From Kitasatospora kifunensis (GTDB lineage: Bacteria > Actinomycetota > Actinomycetes > Streptomycetales > Streptomycetaceae), in NCBI RefSeq assembly GCF_014203855.1, contig NZ_JACHJV010000001.1, forward strand, positions 310,001-374,000: DNA of 64,000 bases, written 5' to 3'. This document shows, in pieces, positions 25,892 through 35,380 of the stretch. The first letter of the stretch is position 1; every line of letters starts with the position of its first letter. The translations under genes and the position numbers were made by a program. Below the pieces are notes generated by a model that saw only the letters and a list, made by a program, of their open reading frames with translations, made no database searches and was not told where the DNA came from.

Positions 25892-27291
25892 CGGGGGCCT
25901 CGAAGCACCCCGCACGGCGCCCCGAGCCGCGGCCGCTGCCGCGCCCGATGTCCCGTCCTGCGCCGCCGCGTCCGGTGCGGACGACGGTGCCGGGGTCACC
26001 GGTCGGCTCGGGCATGCCGGCCGGTAACCCCGGCGCACCACTGGACACGGAGAAGTTGTTCGCCGCCCGGCTCCATGCGGTGAAGGTCCGTCCCTACCTG
26101 GCCAGCGCGCTCTTCGCGCTGCACGTGGTCGAGGACCGCTCGGTGCCGACGATGGCGGTGGACACCCACTGGCGCTGCTACGTCTCCCCCGGCTTCGTGG
26201 CGCGCACCCCGCTGGAGGACCTGGCCGGCGTCTGGGTGCACGAGGTCTCCCACCTGCTGCGGGACCACCACGGGCGGGGCGAGCGGTATGCGCGGGAGCA
26301 CGAGGAAGACGGACCGGGCGAGCGAAGCGAGATGGGGGTCCCCCGGGCCGAAGGCTGGGGGAGACTTCGGCGAAACGTCGCCGCCGACTTCGAGATCAAC
26401 GACGACATCTACGGCGACGGTCTGCCCGTGCCGGCCGGCGCGGTTCTGCCGTCACTGCTGGCGTTGCCCGACGGGCTGCTGATGGAGGAGTACCTGCGCC
26501 GGGCTCCGATGTCCGGGCTCGCCGCGGACCTGGCCTGGCTGGACTGCGGCAGCGGTGCCGACGGGCAGGAACGGCCCTGGGAGCTGGGGCCCGGCGGAGC
26601 AGGGGGGCTGACCAGACTGCAACGGGACGCGGTCCGCTTCCGGGTCGCCGAGGGCATCAAGGGCCGACCGGGCGACGCGCCGCAAGGATGGCGCCGGTGG
26701 GCCGACGAGGCGTTCCATCCGCCGCAGCCGTGGCGGCAGTTGCTGGGTGCCGCGGTCCGCTCGGCGGCGGGCGCCCCGGGGCTCGGCGAGGACCACAGCT
26801 ACCGGCGGCCGTCCCGGCGCTCGGCCAGCGTCCCCGGGGCACTGCTGCCGAGCCTGCGCCGCATGCCGCCCCGGGTCTGTGTCGTGATCGACACCTCCGG
26901 CTCGGTGAGCGATGCGGAACTCGGCAGCGCGCTGCTGGAGGTGGCGGCGATCTCCCGGGCCGTCGGCGGGCGGCGCGACCTGGTGTCGGTGATCTCCTGC
27001 GACGCGGCGGCCGGGATCGCCGTCCCGCTCTGCCGCGCCGAGAACATCGAACTCGTCGGCGGCGGCGGAACGGACCTGCGCTCCGGTTTCGCCCGGGCAC
27101 TGCGTTCCCGGCCCCGCCCCGACGTCATCGTCGCCCTGACCGATGGTCAGACCCCGTGGCCCTCCACGGCACCACCCTGCCGCACCGTCGTGGGCCTCTT
27201 CCCCCGCCCCGCCCGCGCCGTGAACGAGGACGACCCCGACTACCTCCCGGACGCCCCGCCGTCCTGGGCGCGTGTCGTCACGATCGACTGA
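25888..27291 (+). CDS. Metallopeptidase-like vWA protein (DUF2201 type)
   Basis: This is a 467-residue protein. After a Pro/Arg-rich leader, a predicted zinc-metallopeptidase domain (about 55-220) carries HEVSH (118-122). A C-terminal vWA domain (about 328-467) has an intact MIDAS: DTSGS (335-339), the Thr in GGGGTDLRSG and Asp in ALTDGQT. This is the DUF2201/vWA_2 architecture. Residues 143-159 are encoded by a Streptomyces-type palindromic repeat inserted in frame just after the HExxH helix. Together with the coupled AAA ATPase it could be a remodelling or proteolytic complex. The target is unknown. Confidence 0.85.
   Translation: MTGASKHPARRPEPRPLPRPMSRPAPPRPVRTTVPGSPVGSGMPAGNPGAPLDTEKLFAARLHAVKVRPYLASALFALHVVEDRSVPTMAVDTHWRCYVSPGFVARTPLEDLAGVWVHEVSHLLRDHHGRGERYAREHEEDGPGERSEMGVPRAEGWGRLRRNVAADFEINDDIYGDGLPVPAGAVLPSLLALPDGLLMEEYLRRAPMSGLAADLAWLDCGSGADGQERPWELGPGGAGGLTRLQRDAVRFRVAEGIKGRPGDAPQGWRRWADEAFHPPQPWRQLLGAAVRSAAGAPGLGEDHSYRRPSRRSASVPGALLPSLRRMPPRVCVVIDTSGSVSDAELGSALLEVAAISRAVGGRRDLVSVISCDAAAGIAVPLCRAENIELVGGGGTDLRSGFARALRSRPRPDVIVALTDGQTPWPSTAPPCRTVVGLFPRPARAVNEDDPDYLPDAPPSWARVVTID
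26314..26364. repeat. REP-like palindromic repeat inside the vWA gene
   Basis: The 51-bp stretch has gagcgaagcgagatggg, the perfect palindrome gggggtccccc at 26335-26345, and gccgaaggctgggggag. It resembles the short intergenic repeats scattered in Streptomyces genomes. Here it is read through in frame as about 17 residues (GERSEMGVPRAEGWG). Recognition is from memory of such repeats. Confidence 0.6.
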
Positions 27292-27305
27292 GCCGGCACT
27301 CGGCG

Positions 27306-27330
27306 AGGCCCGCGCTTCGGCGCCGGGCCT
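27306..27330 (+). terminator. Hairpin after the vWA/metallopeptidase gene
   Basis: Stem aggcccgcgc pairs with gcgccgggcct across a ttcg loop, with one bulge, 15 bp after the stop at 27291. It is a weak-to-moderate terminator candidate. Confidence 0.5.
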
Positions 27331-27581
27331 TCGCTCGACCGAGTAGCCGGCTGTGCAACCAGCTACTGCGCGAGAACTCCGCACGAGTTGGACTCAAGCT
27401 CCCAGGATTGAAGGACCCCCGCTGCGACCTCGGCCAAAGAGAGGTACGACGGACCAGCCGGTCTGTACGCCGGGCTCCGCCTCCCGCGTTGCGTCGGCCG
27501 GCGCGTGCTCAGGGGTCAGCAAAAGGTCAGCGTCAGTACCACCAGACGCTACAGAAGACTGCCCATGCCGCCCCGGACGGC

Positions 27582-27617
27582 ACTGGGCCCGGCACGCCGA
27601 GGCGTACCGGGCCCAGT
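27582..27617. terminator. Terminator between convergent genes
   Basis: A 17-bp stem with one mismatch (27582-27598 pairing with 27601-27617; arm begins actgggcccgg) lies 32 bp past the stop of the secreted-partner gene on the minus strand. It can also stop plus-strand transcripts. The remaining 27331-27581 stretch shows no gene I can support. Confidence 0.8.
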
Positions 27618-27648
27618 GGGGAGCTGACGTCCGCTCAGGATGATCCGC

Positions 27649-28602
27649 TCAGGACAGGTCGCCCTGTGGCCTGGCCGCTCGCGGTGGCCAGGGGCGCCGG
27701 CCGCGTGGGTGCCGGGTGAGGGTGTAGCCGCCGACGCCGGCCAGCGAGGCGAGGGCGGCGCCGCCCAGGGTCCAGAACCAGCGGGTGTTCCAGCCCGAGA
27801 ACAGGCCGGAGTACCAGTGGTTCTTCGGCACGCTCGGCGCCGCCACCGAGGCGCCGCCGGGCGTCGAGGCGGCGGTGGCTGCGGAGTTGGCGCTCGGTGT
27901 GCTCGCGGCACCCGGGGTCGTGGTCGCACCGGGGTTGACCGGGGGCACCAGCGGAGCCTTCAGGTCGCCGCCCTCCGGCTGGGCGTCGTCCGCCCCGCCC
28001 TTGGCGCCGACCTGGAGCTTCACCTGCGCGGCCAGCCCGAGGTCGGGCTGCTGCACGTCGGAGACCGAGAGCCGGATGTAGTAGGTGCCCGGCAGCGGGT
28101 CTCCCGACCAGGGCTCGGCCCAGGAGCGGATCTGCCGCAGCGTGCAGCTCATCGAGACCGAGCCGGTCGTCTGGTCGGCGGTGCCGTTCTGCGGTCCGGC
28201 CGTGCAGGCCTGGCGGCGGCGCAGGCCGTCGAAGACGTCCACGGTCCAGGTCTGCGAGCCGTGCCGGTCGGTGGAGGGCGGCAGCGTGACGTCGACCTTG
28301 ACGGTGTCGGTCTGGCCCGCCGAGGCGGCGAACGCCCAGTACAGGTAGTCACCGGTCGAGGCGGCGACCTCGGCCGACTGGCCCGGGGCGAGCGTGGTGG
28401 CGGTCAGGAAGGAGGTGCCGGAGCTGGTCACGGGCGCCGAGCCGCTCGCGGACGACGAGGCGGAGGCCGACCCCAAGGCCGCCCCCGAGGCTGCCCCGGA
28501 GGCCGACGGCGCGGGCGAGGCCGCCTGGGCCGCCGGGGCGCCCAGTGCCATGAGCGCCGCAACTCCAGCTGCGGGCAGGGTGGTTGAGAGTACTCCACGC
28601 AT
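27649..28602 (-). CDS. Secreted/membrane-anchored protein, vWA partner
   Basis: This is a 317-residue exported protein. The signal peptide (RGVLSTTLPAAGVAALMALGAPAAQA) is followed by an Ala/Ser-rich linker. A beta-rich domain (about 60-200: DYLYWAFAASAGQTDTVKVDV and DPLPGTYYIRLSVSD) resembles the extracellular pre-peptidase or jelly-roll type. An Ala/Thr/Pro linker, one membrane segment (WFWTLGGAALASLAGVGGY) and a basic tail follow. It begins 2 bp after the vWA gene stop, so the pair is coupled and probably acts together at the cell surface. The function is unknown. I chose ATG 28602 over 28635 because it directly precedes the signal peptide. Confidence 0.8.
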   Translation of the reverse strand: MRGVLSTTLPAAGVAALMALGAPAAQAASPAPSASGAASGAALGSASASSSASGSAPVTSSGTSFLTATTLAPGQSAEVAASTGDYLYWAFAASAGQTDTVKVDVTLPPSTDRHGSQTWTVDVFDGLRRRQACTAGPQNGTADQTTGSVSMSCTLRQIRSWAEPWSGDPLPGTYYIRLSVSDVQQPDLGLAAQVKLQVGAKGGADDAQPEGGDLKAPLVPPVNPGATTTPGAASTPSANSAATAASTPGGASVAAPSVPKNHWYSGLFSGWNTRWFWTLGGAALASLAGVGGYTLTRHPRGRRPWPPRAARPQGDLS

Positions 28603-28604
28603 CG

Positions 28605-29981
28605 TCAGTTCTCCCGCCAGACAGCGATCCGCCAACGTGCGATCCAGCCCCAGAGCAGGCCGGTGACCAGGCCGGCGCCGGTGAGCACCAGCAGCATGAT
28701 CCAGCCCCGGCCCAGGCCCAGCGCCGGTCCGGCCGGCGCGGGCGAGGCCGCCGCGACGTCCACGGTCAGCTGCAGCGGCAGACCGGGGTCGGTCTGCACG
28801 CCCGGCTGGCCGGCGAAGGAGTTGCTGACGGTCAGGCAGACCAGTTGTCCCGCCGTCGCGTCAGTCGTCGTTCCGCTCGTCGTTCCGCTCGTCGTTGCGC
28901 CCTGCAAGGCAGTCGCCGAGGCGGTCGGTGAGGGTGAGTCGGCGGCGGACCAGCGCAGGCCGGTGGACGCCACGTCGGTGCGTCCGCTGCCCGCGTCCGC
29001 GCCGCGCACCAGTTCCTGCCCCGAGGCGTCGCTGGCCTGCAGCAGCACGCCGTAGTCCCGCGCCACAGCGCGGTCCGGGGTGACGCTCACCGAGGCGCGC
29101 AGCTCCTGGCCCGGCTTGACCGAGACCCGGTAGACGCGGTGCTCGGAGAACTTCTCCCGGTCGGCGTAGACGCCGGGGGTGAGCAGCGGTGCGCTCGCGC
29201 AGCTGTCCGCGCCGGCGATGTTGGCCGGCGTGGCCTGGTAGGTGGTGTCCGACTGCTTGACCAGTTGCTGCACCCGCTGGGTGAGCTGGGCCTGGGTGTG
29301 CACGTCGGTGTAGGTCCCGCCGGTGGCGTTCGCTATGCAGACCAGCTGCTGACGGACCTGGTCGTCGTGCGCCAGACCCAGCGTGTCCACCACCAAGTGG
29401 GTTCCCTGGGCGGCCAGTTCGCGGGCCACGTCGCAGGGGTCCGGCGGGGAGCAGTCGTCCTCGCCGTCGGTGATCAGCACCACCCGCCGGGTGGCCGTTC
29501 CGGTGCCCAGGTCCTGCGCCGCGCCGCGCAGGGCCAGCCCGATCGGGGTCCAGCCGGTGGGCCGCAGGGTGGCGACCGCGGTCTTGGCCTCGACCTTGTC
29601 GGTCTTGCCGACCGGGTAGAGGACCTTGGTGTCCTTGCAGCCGTCCGTCTTGTCGCTCACCGGGTAGGTGGCGCCCAGGGTGCGGATGCCGAACTCGGCC
29701 TCGGGCGGCAGCGCGTCGATGACCTCGTCGATGGACTGCTGGGCCACCGAGATCCGGCTCTTGCCCTCGATGTCGGTGGTCGCCATGGAGCCGCTGACGT
29801 CCAGGATGAGGTCGACCTTGGGTGCCTCGGTGGCGCTCGGCGTGCCGGCTGCCGCGGTCGGCTCGTCGGCGTGCGCGGGCAGGCCGCCACCCAGCACGGC
29901 GAAGGAGACCGTGAGCAGGGCGGCCAGCAGCGCGGCCGGGCGGGCCGGCCATCGTCGTCTGATGATCATCACAGCCCGCAT
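28605..29981 (-). CDS. Secreted vWA-domain protein
   Basis: This is a roughly 458-residue exported protein. The N-terminal signal (RRRWPARPAALLAALLTVSFAVL...AHA) leads into a vWA domain (about 55-245) with a complete MIDAS (DVSGS at 61-65, TGWTPIG, LITDGEDD). A beta-rich domain (about 265-400), a Thr/Ser linker (GTTSGTTTDATAG) and a C-terminal membrane segment (WIMLLVLTGAGLVTGLLWGW) follow. It is predicted to be anchored outside the membrane and to bind a protein ligand through a metal. ATG 29981 and ATG 29969 are both possible starts and neither has a good ribosome site. The 12-bp tandem repeat lies in its upstream region. Confidence 0.82.
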   Translation of the reverse strand: MRAVMIIRRRWPARPAALLAALLTVSFAVLGGGLPAHADEPTAAAGTPSATEAPKVDLILDVSGSMATTDIEGKSRISVAQQSIDEVIDALPPEAEFGIRTLGATYPVSDKTDGCKDTKVLYPVGKTDKVEAKTAVATLRPTGWTPIGLALRGAAQDLGTGTATRRVVLITDGEDDCSPPDPCDVARELAAQGTHLVVDTLGLAHDDQVRQQLVCIANATGGTYTDVHTQAQLTQRVQQLVKQSDTTYQATPANIAGADSCASAPLLTPGVYADREKFSEHRVYRVSVKPGQELRASVSVTPDRAVARDYGVLLQASDASGQELVRGADAGSGRTDVASTGLRWSAADSPSPTASATALQGATTSGTTSGTTTDATAGQLVCLTVSNSFAGQPGVQTDPGLPLQLTVDVAAASPAPAGPALGLGRGWIMLLVLTGAGLVTGLLWGWIARWRIAVWREN

Positions 29982-30090
29982 CTTATGGACCATCAGTTCG
30001 TAATACGAATCGCAGACATATAGGCAGACATATGCAGCCGTATGAGCGGACATGCGGGCGGACATACGGGCAGTAAGCGGACGGGGACAT

Positions 30091-30162
30091 GCGGGCAGAC
30101 GTGCGGCCAGACGTGCGGCCAGACGTGCGGGCAGACGTGCGGCCAGACAAGCCGGCAGACAC
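30091..30162. repeat. 12-bp tandem repeat (six units)
   Basis: Units gcgggcagacgt, gcggccagacgt, gcggccagacgt, gcgggcagacgt, gcggccagacaa and gccggcagacac follow each other without gaps. More diverged 12-mers (such as ggcagacatatg) extend the periodicity back to about 30011. The array lies between the htpG stop and the secreted vWA gene start, both on the minus strand. All six frames give only short repetitive peptides, so it is taken as non-coding. Confidence 0.85.
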
Positions 30163-30165
30163 GCC

Positions 30166-30202
30166 GGTGGGCCACGACCGCACCGCGCGGCCGTGGCCCA
30201 CC
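30166..30202 (-). terminator. Terminator of htpG
   Basis: Arms ggtgggccacg (30166-30176) and cgtggcccacc (30192-30202) form an 11-bp perfect stem 26 bp past the htpG stop. Confidence 0.75.
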
Positions 30203-30228
30203 ACCCACCCAGCGTGGACCCGCTGTCG

Positions 30229-32196
<1,968 letters not shown>

Positions 32197-32256
32197 ATCC
32201 GTGTTTCCTTCTCAGGTCACCAGGTGACGGGGGCTGACCTGAAGTACTTTAGACGA

Positions 32257-32278
32257 ACGGGTTGTCACGCAAACCCGT
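32257..32278. promoter_or_regulatory. Inverted repeat upstream of htpG
   Basis: Arms acgggtt and aacccgt (7 bp) are separated by 8 bp, 61 bp before the htpG start. This could be a repressor site. It does not look like the HrcA CIRCE element or the HspR HAIR element as I remember them. Confidence 0.4.
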
Positions 32279-32296
32279 CTTCAACAGGTCAGATGG

Positions 32297-32324
32297 GCCG
32301 GCCGGGCGCGAAGTCCCGGCCGGC
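32297..32324 (-). terminator. Terminator of the first phospholipase C gene
   Basis: Arms gccggccggg and cccggccggc (10 bp, perfect) with an 8-base loop lie 32 bp beyond the phospholipase C stop on the minus strand. Confidence 0.75.
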
Positions 32325-32355
32325 TCACGCGTGGTGATCAACTGCGGGGCGGCGA

Positions 32356-34320
32356 CTACTGGGCGTACAGGCGTCCGGCGAAGCGACGGGCGAAACCGTC
32401 ACCGGTGTTGGCGGTGACGGTGAAGTCGTAGCGGCCCGCCGCGGTGGCGCTCAGCGTGGTGGTCGCCGAGCTGCCCGCCGCGACCGTCACCTGGGTCGCG
32501 GAGCCACCGGCGGCCAGGTAGGCGGCGTTGGGGTTGAGGGTGAAGACGGCGGCCACCGAGCCCGCGTTGGTCAGCGTCAGGGTCAGGCTCACCCCGTCCT
32601 TCGCGTCCACGACGTACGCCTCGGGGTGCGCCTTGCCGCTGTTCGACCAGGTCAGCACATTGCCCTGGAAGCCGCGCAGGTAGCCGTCGGGACCGTGCAG
32701 GTCGATGTCGTAGGCGCCGCCGCCGTAGGTCTTGGCGGAGAAGTAGTCGGAGATGGAGCCGCCGGCCGCGCAGGTGTACGGCCAGGCCGCGTAGGTCCGG
32801 TCGTTGACCGTGTAGGCGGTGAAGGCACCGCCGAGCGCGCCCCCCGACACCGTCTTGAACCAGATCCGGCCGGTCGAGGTGTCGGTCCAGGACGTGGTGT
32901 CGAAGACGTAGCCGAGCGTCTGCGCGGGCCGGTCGCCGGACTCCTGGACGGGCAGCGCGCCGGCGCTGGGGACCTTCGGCGCGGGCAGCTTCTCCTCGTT
33001 GTTCGCGGCGGTGACCAGCGCGGCGGTGTCGGGCAGGTTGGTCGGGAACGCGACCGGGCTGACGCCGAAGTTGAACGCGCTGGTGAGGTCACCGCTGACC
33101 GAGCGGCGCCAGTCGGAGATGTTCGTGCACTGCACCCCGGTGACCAACTCGGCGAAACGCAGCGGCGAGGTGTGGTCGAAGGTCTGCGAGCAGACCCGCC
33201 CGCCGGTGGACCAGGGCGAGATCACCGTCATCGGCACCCGCGGGCCCATGCCGATCGGCAGGCCGCTGACGTACTCGTCGGTGGTGCCCGAGGGCGCGGT
33301 GGGCGGGGCGACGTGGTCGAAGAAGCCGTCGTTCTCATCGAAGTTGTAGAAGACGACGGTCGAGTCCCAGGTCGCCTGGTCGCTCGCGATGGCCGCCAGC
33401 ACGCCGTTGACGAAGTTCGCGCCGTCGGCCGGGCGGTTGGCCGGGTGCTCGCACTGCGCGGTCGGGGCGACCACCCACGAGACGGTCGGGAAGCTGCCGG
33501 AGGCGATGTCCGAGGTGATCGCGCCCGCGATGTCGGCGACCCGCGCCATGCCGTTGACGTAGAGCGGGTCGTTGGTGGCGGCGTTCTTGAACTGGTCGAA
33601 CCAGGCCAACGGGTTGTCGTCGTAGTTGTCGGCCTCCTGGTAGACCCGCCAGGAGACACCGGCGTTCTGCAGCATCTCGGGGTAGGTGGTCCAGGAGTAG
33701 CCGGCCTCGCTGTTGTCGGTGACCGGACCGCCGGCGGTGCCGTTCGGGTCGATCATGCCGGTCCACTGGTAGAGCCGGTTCGGGTTGGTCGGGCCCTGGA
33801 CGGAACAGAAGTACTGGTCGCAGATAGTGAAGGCGTCGGCCAGCGCGTAGTGGAACGGCAGGTCACTACGGTTGTAGTACCCCATGGTGTACCCGGTCTT
33901 CTCCGGGATCCAGTTGTTGTTCAGCCCACCGTTCCAGGCGCCGTGCGTGCCGCTCCACGAGTGGTCGAGGTCCTCGACCTGTTGAGCGTCGGTCAGCGCG
34001 GTGTTCAGGTGCCAGGGCAGCAGGATGCTGCCGCCGCCGGCCGAGCCCTTGGTGTTCTGGCTCCAGACGTTGGAACCCTTCGGGAAGCGCAGCAGCGAGG
34101 TGTCGCCGTAACCGCGCACGCCCGAGAGAGTGCCGTAGTAGTGATCGAAGGACCGGTTCTCCTGCATCAGGATCACGACGTGCTTGACCGAGGAGAGCGA
34201 ACCGCTCCCGGTGCTCGCGGCCATCGCTCGGCGCACCGAGCCGGGGAGCACACCGAGCGCGCTGCTCGCACCGATGGCGGCGGCCGAACCGAGCAGTGCG
34301 CGGCGGGAGATCGGGGACAT
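32356..34320 (-). CDS. Tat-exported phospholipase C (phosphocholine-specific type)
   Basis: This is a 654-residue secreted enzyme. It starts with a twin-arginine signal (SPISRRALLGSAAAIGASSALG). The phosphoesterase domain has the family signature MQENRSFDHYYG, a metal/active-site DENDGFFDHV, and the late CSQTFDHTSPLRF and NISDWRR. Two C-terminal beta domains (about 450-654) finish the protein, as in phosphatidylcholine-hydrolysing PLCs of the acid-phosphatase superfamily. It would release phosphocholine from lipids outside the cell, supplying phosphate or acting on membranes. Start ATG 34320 has AAAGG upstream; the frame is open further but only antisense. A paralogue is encoded at 55592-57739. 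Confidence 0.9.
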   Translation of the reverse strand: MSPISRRALLGSAAAIGASSALGVLPGSVRRAMAASTGSGSLSSVKHVVILMQENRSFDHYYGTLSGVRGYGDTSLLRFPKGSNVWSQNTKGSAGGGSILLPWHLNTALTDAQQVEDLDHSWSGTHGAWNGGLNNNWIPEKTGYTMGYYNRSDLPFHYALADAFTICDQYFCSVQGPTNPNRLYQWTGMIDPNGTAGGPVTDNSEAGYSWTTYPEMLQNAGVSWRVYQEADNYDDNPLAWFDQFKNAATNDPLYVNGMARVADIAGAITSDIASGSFPTVSWVVAPTAQCEHPANRPADGANFVNGVLAAIASDQATWDSTVVFYNFDENDGFFDHVAPPTAPSGTTDEYVSGLPIGMGPRVPMTVISPWSTGGRVCSQTFDHTSPLRFAELVTGVQCTNISDWRRSVSGDLTSAFNFGVSPVAFPTNLPDTAALVTAANNEEKLPAPKVPSAGALPVQESGDRPAQTLGYVFDTTSWTDTSTGRIWFKTVSGGALGGAFTAYTVNDRTYAAWPYTCAAGGSISDYFSAKTYGGGAYDIDLHGPDGYLRGFQGNVLTWSNSGKAHPEAYVVDAKDGVSLTLTLTNAGSVAAVFTLNPNAAYLAAGGSATQVTVAAGSSATTTLSATAAGRYDFTVTANTGDGFARRFAGRLYAQ

Positions 34321-34512
34321 CCGGGGACCTTTCTTCGAGGCGGGGACTACCGAGAAAGGTCGTGCAGCGGCAGGGAACTTGGCTGGACAACTTCCCTGTA
34401 CGGAAGATGAATCGGAGACGACGAACGAACATGACGCTCTTTCATCTTCGTGCCACGGCAGGTCACAACGGCCGTTAACCTGTCCCAAAACGACGACGAG
34501 AAGAGGCCGAGG

Positions 34513-35358
34513 ATGTCGGACACGGACTGGATGAGGCACAAGCCGGAGTACGACGACCAACCGGCCGTCGATCTGCGCATGGAGGTCCCACACTCGGCCC
34601 GGGTCTACGACTACCTCATCGGCGGCAAGACCAACTTCGAGGCGGACCGGGTGGCCGCCCACGCCTCGGTGAAGGCCTGGCCGGCCCTGCCGACCTCGAT
34701 GCGCACCACCCGCACGTTCATGCAGCGCGCGGTCCGCCACCTCACCGAGCAGTACGGCGTACGCCAGTTCCTGGACATCGGCACCGGCATCCCCACCTCC
34801 CCCAACGTGCACGAGATCGCGCAGGCCATCGCCCCCGAGGCGCGGGTCGCCTACGTCGACAACGACCCGATCGTGCTGACCCACGCCCGGGCCCTGATGT
34901 CGAGCACCCCGCAGGGCCGGACCTGCTACCTCGACGCCGACCTGCGCGACGTCGATTCGATCATCGGCGCCCCGCAGCTGCACGAGGTCCTCGATCTGAC
35001 GCAGCCGGTGGCGCTGTCGCTGATCGCGATCGTGCACTTCGTGCTCGACGAGGACGACCCGCAGGGCATCGTGCGGCGCTTCATGGACCGGCTCGCCCCG
35101 GGCAGCTTCCTGGCACTGACCGTCTTCACCGCGGACACCGACCCGGTGGGCGTGGGCGGCGTGGGCCGCGAGTACAACGCACGCGGCATCCCGCTGCAGA
35201 TCCGGGACAAGGCGCAGGCCACCGCCTTCTTCGACGGCTACGATCTGCTCGACCCCGGGGTGACCCTGGTCCACCGCTGGCGGCCCGATGCCGGCGCCCC
35301 GCAGGTGCGCGACCAGGACATCGCGATGTACGGCGGCGTGGCGGTCAAGCGGGGCTGA
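34513..35358 (+). CDS. SAM-dependent methyltransferase, DUF574 type
   Basis: This is a 281-residue protein of the large actinobacterial DUF574/Methyltransf_19 family. Its signatures are VPHSARVYDYLIGGKTNF, FLDIGTGIPTSPNVHEIAQ (SAM-binding motif I), VAYVDNDPIVLTHARAL and GSFLALTVF. Streptomyces carry many copies, some associated with conservons, and substrates are unknown. Start ATG 34513 follows an AGG. It diverges from the phospholipase C gene with 192 bp between them. Confidence 0.92.
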   Translation: MSDTDWMRHKPEYDDQPAVDLRMEVPHSARVYDYLIGGKTNFEADRVAAHASVKAWPALPTSMRTTRTFMQRAVRHLTEQYGVRQFLDIGTGIPTSPNVHEIAQAIAPEARVAYVDNDPIVLTHARALMSSTPQGRTCYLDADLRDVDSIIGAPQLHEVLDLTQPVALSLIAIVHFVLDEDDPQGIVRRFMDRLAPGSFLALTVFTADTDPVGVGGVGREYNARGIPLQIRDKAQATAFFDGYDLLDPGVTLVHRWRPDAGAPQVRDQDIAMYGGVAVKRG

Positions 35359-35380
35359 CTCGCCTCGGCGCTCCTCGCGC

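Noticed and set aside
22553..26041. Very long minus-strand open frame opposite the second AAA/vWA module
   Set aside because: It is antisense to three genes with clear Walker, HExxH and MIDAS motifs and is only a product of high GC.
30091..30162. CRISPR-like array
   Set aside because: Units are contiguous 12-mers without spacers, and there are no cas genes in the window.
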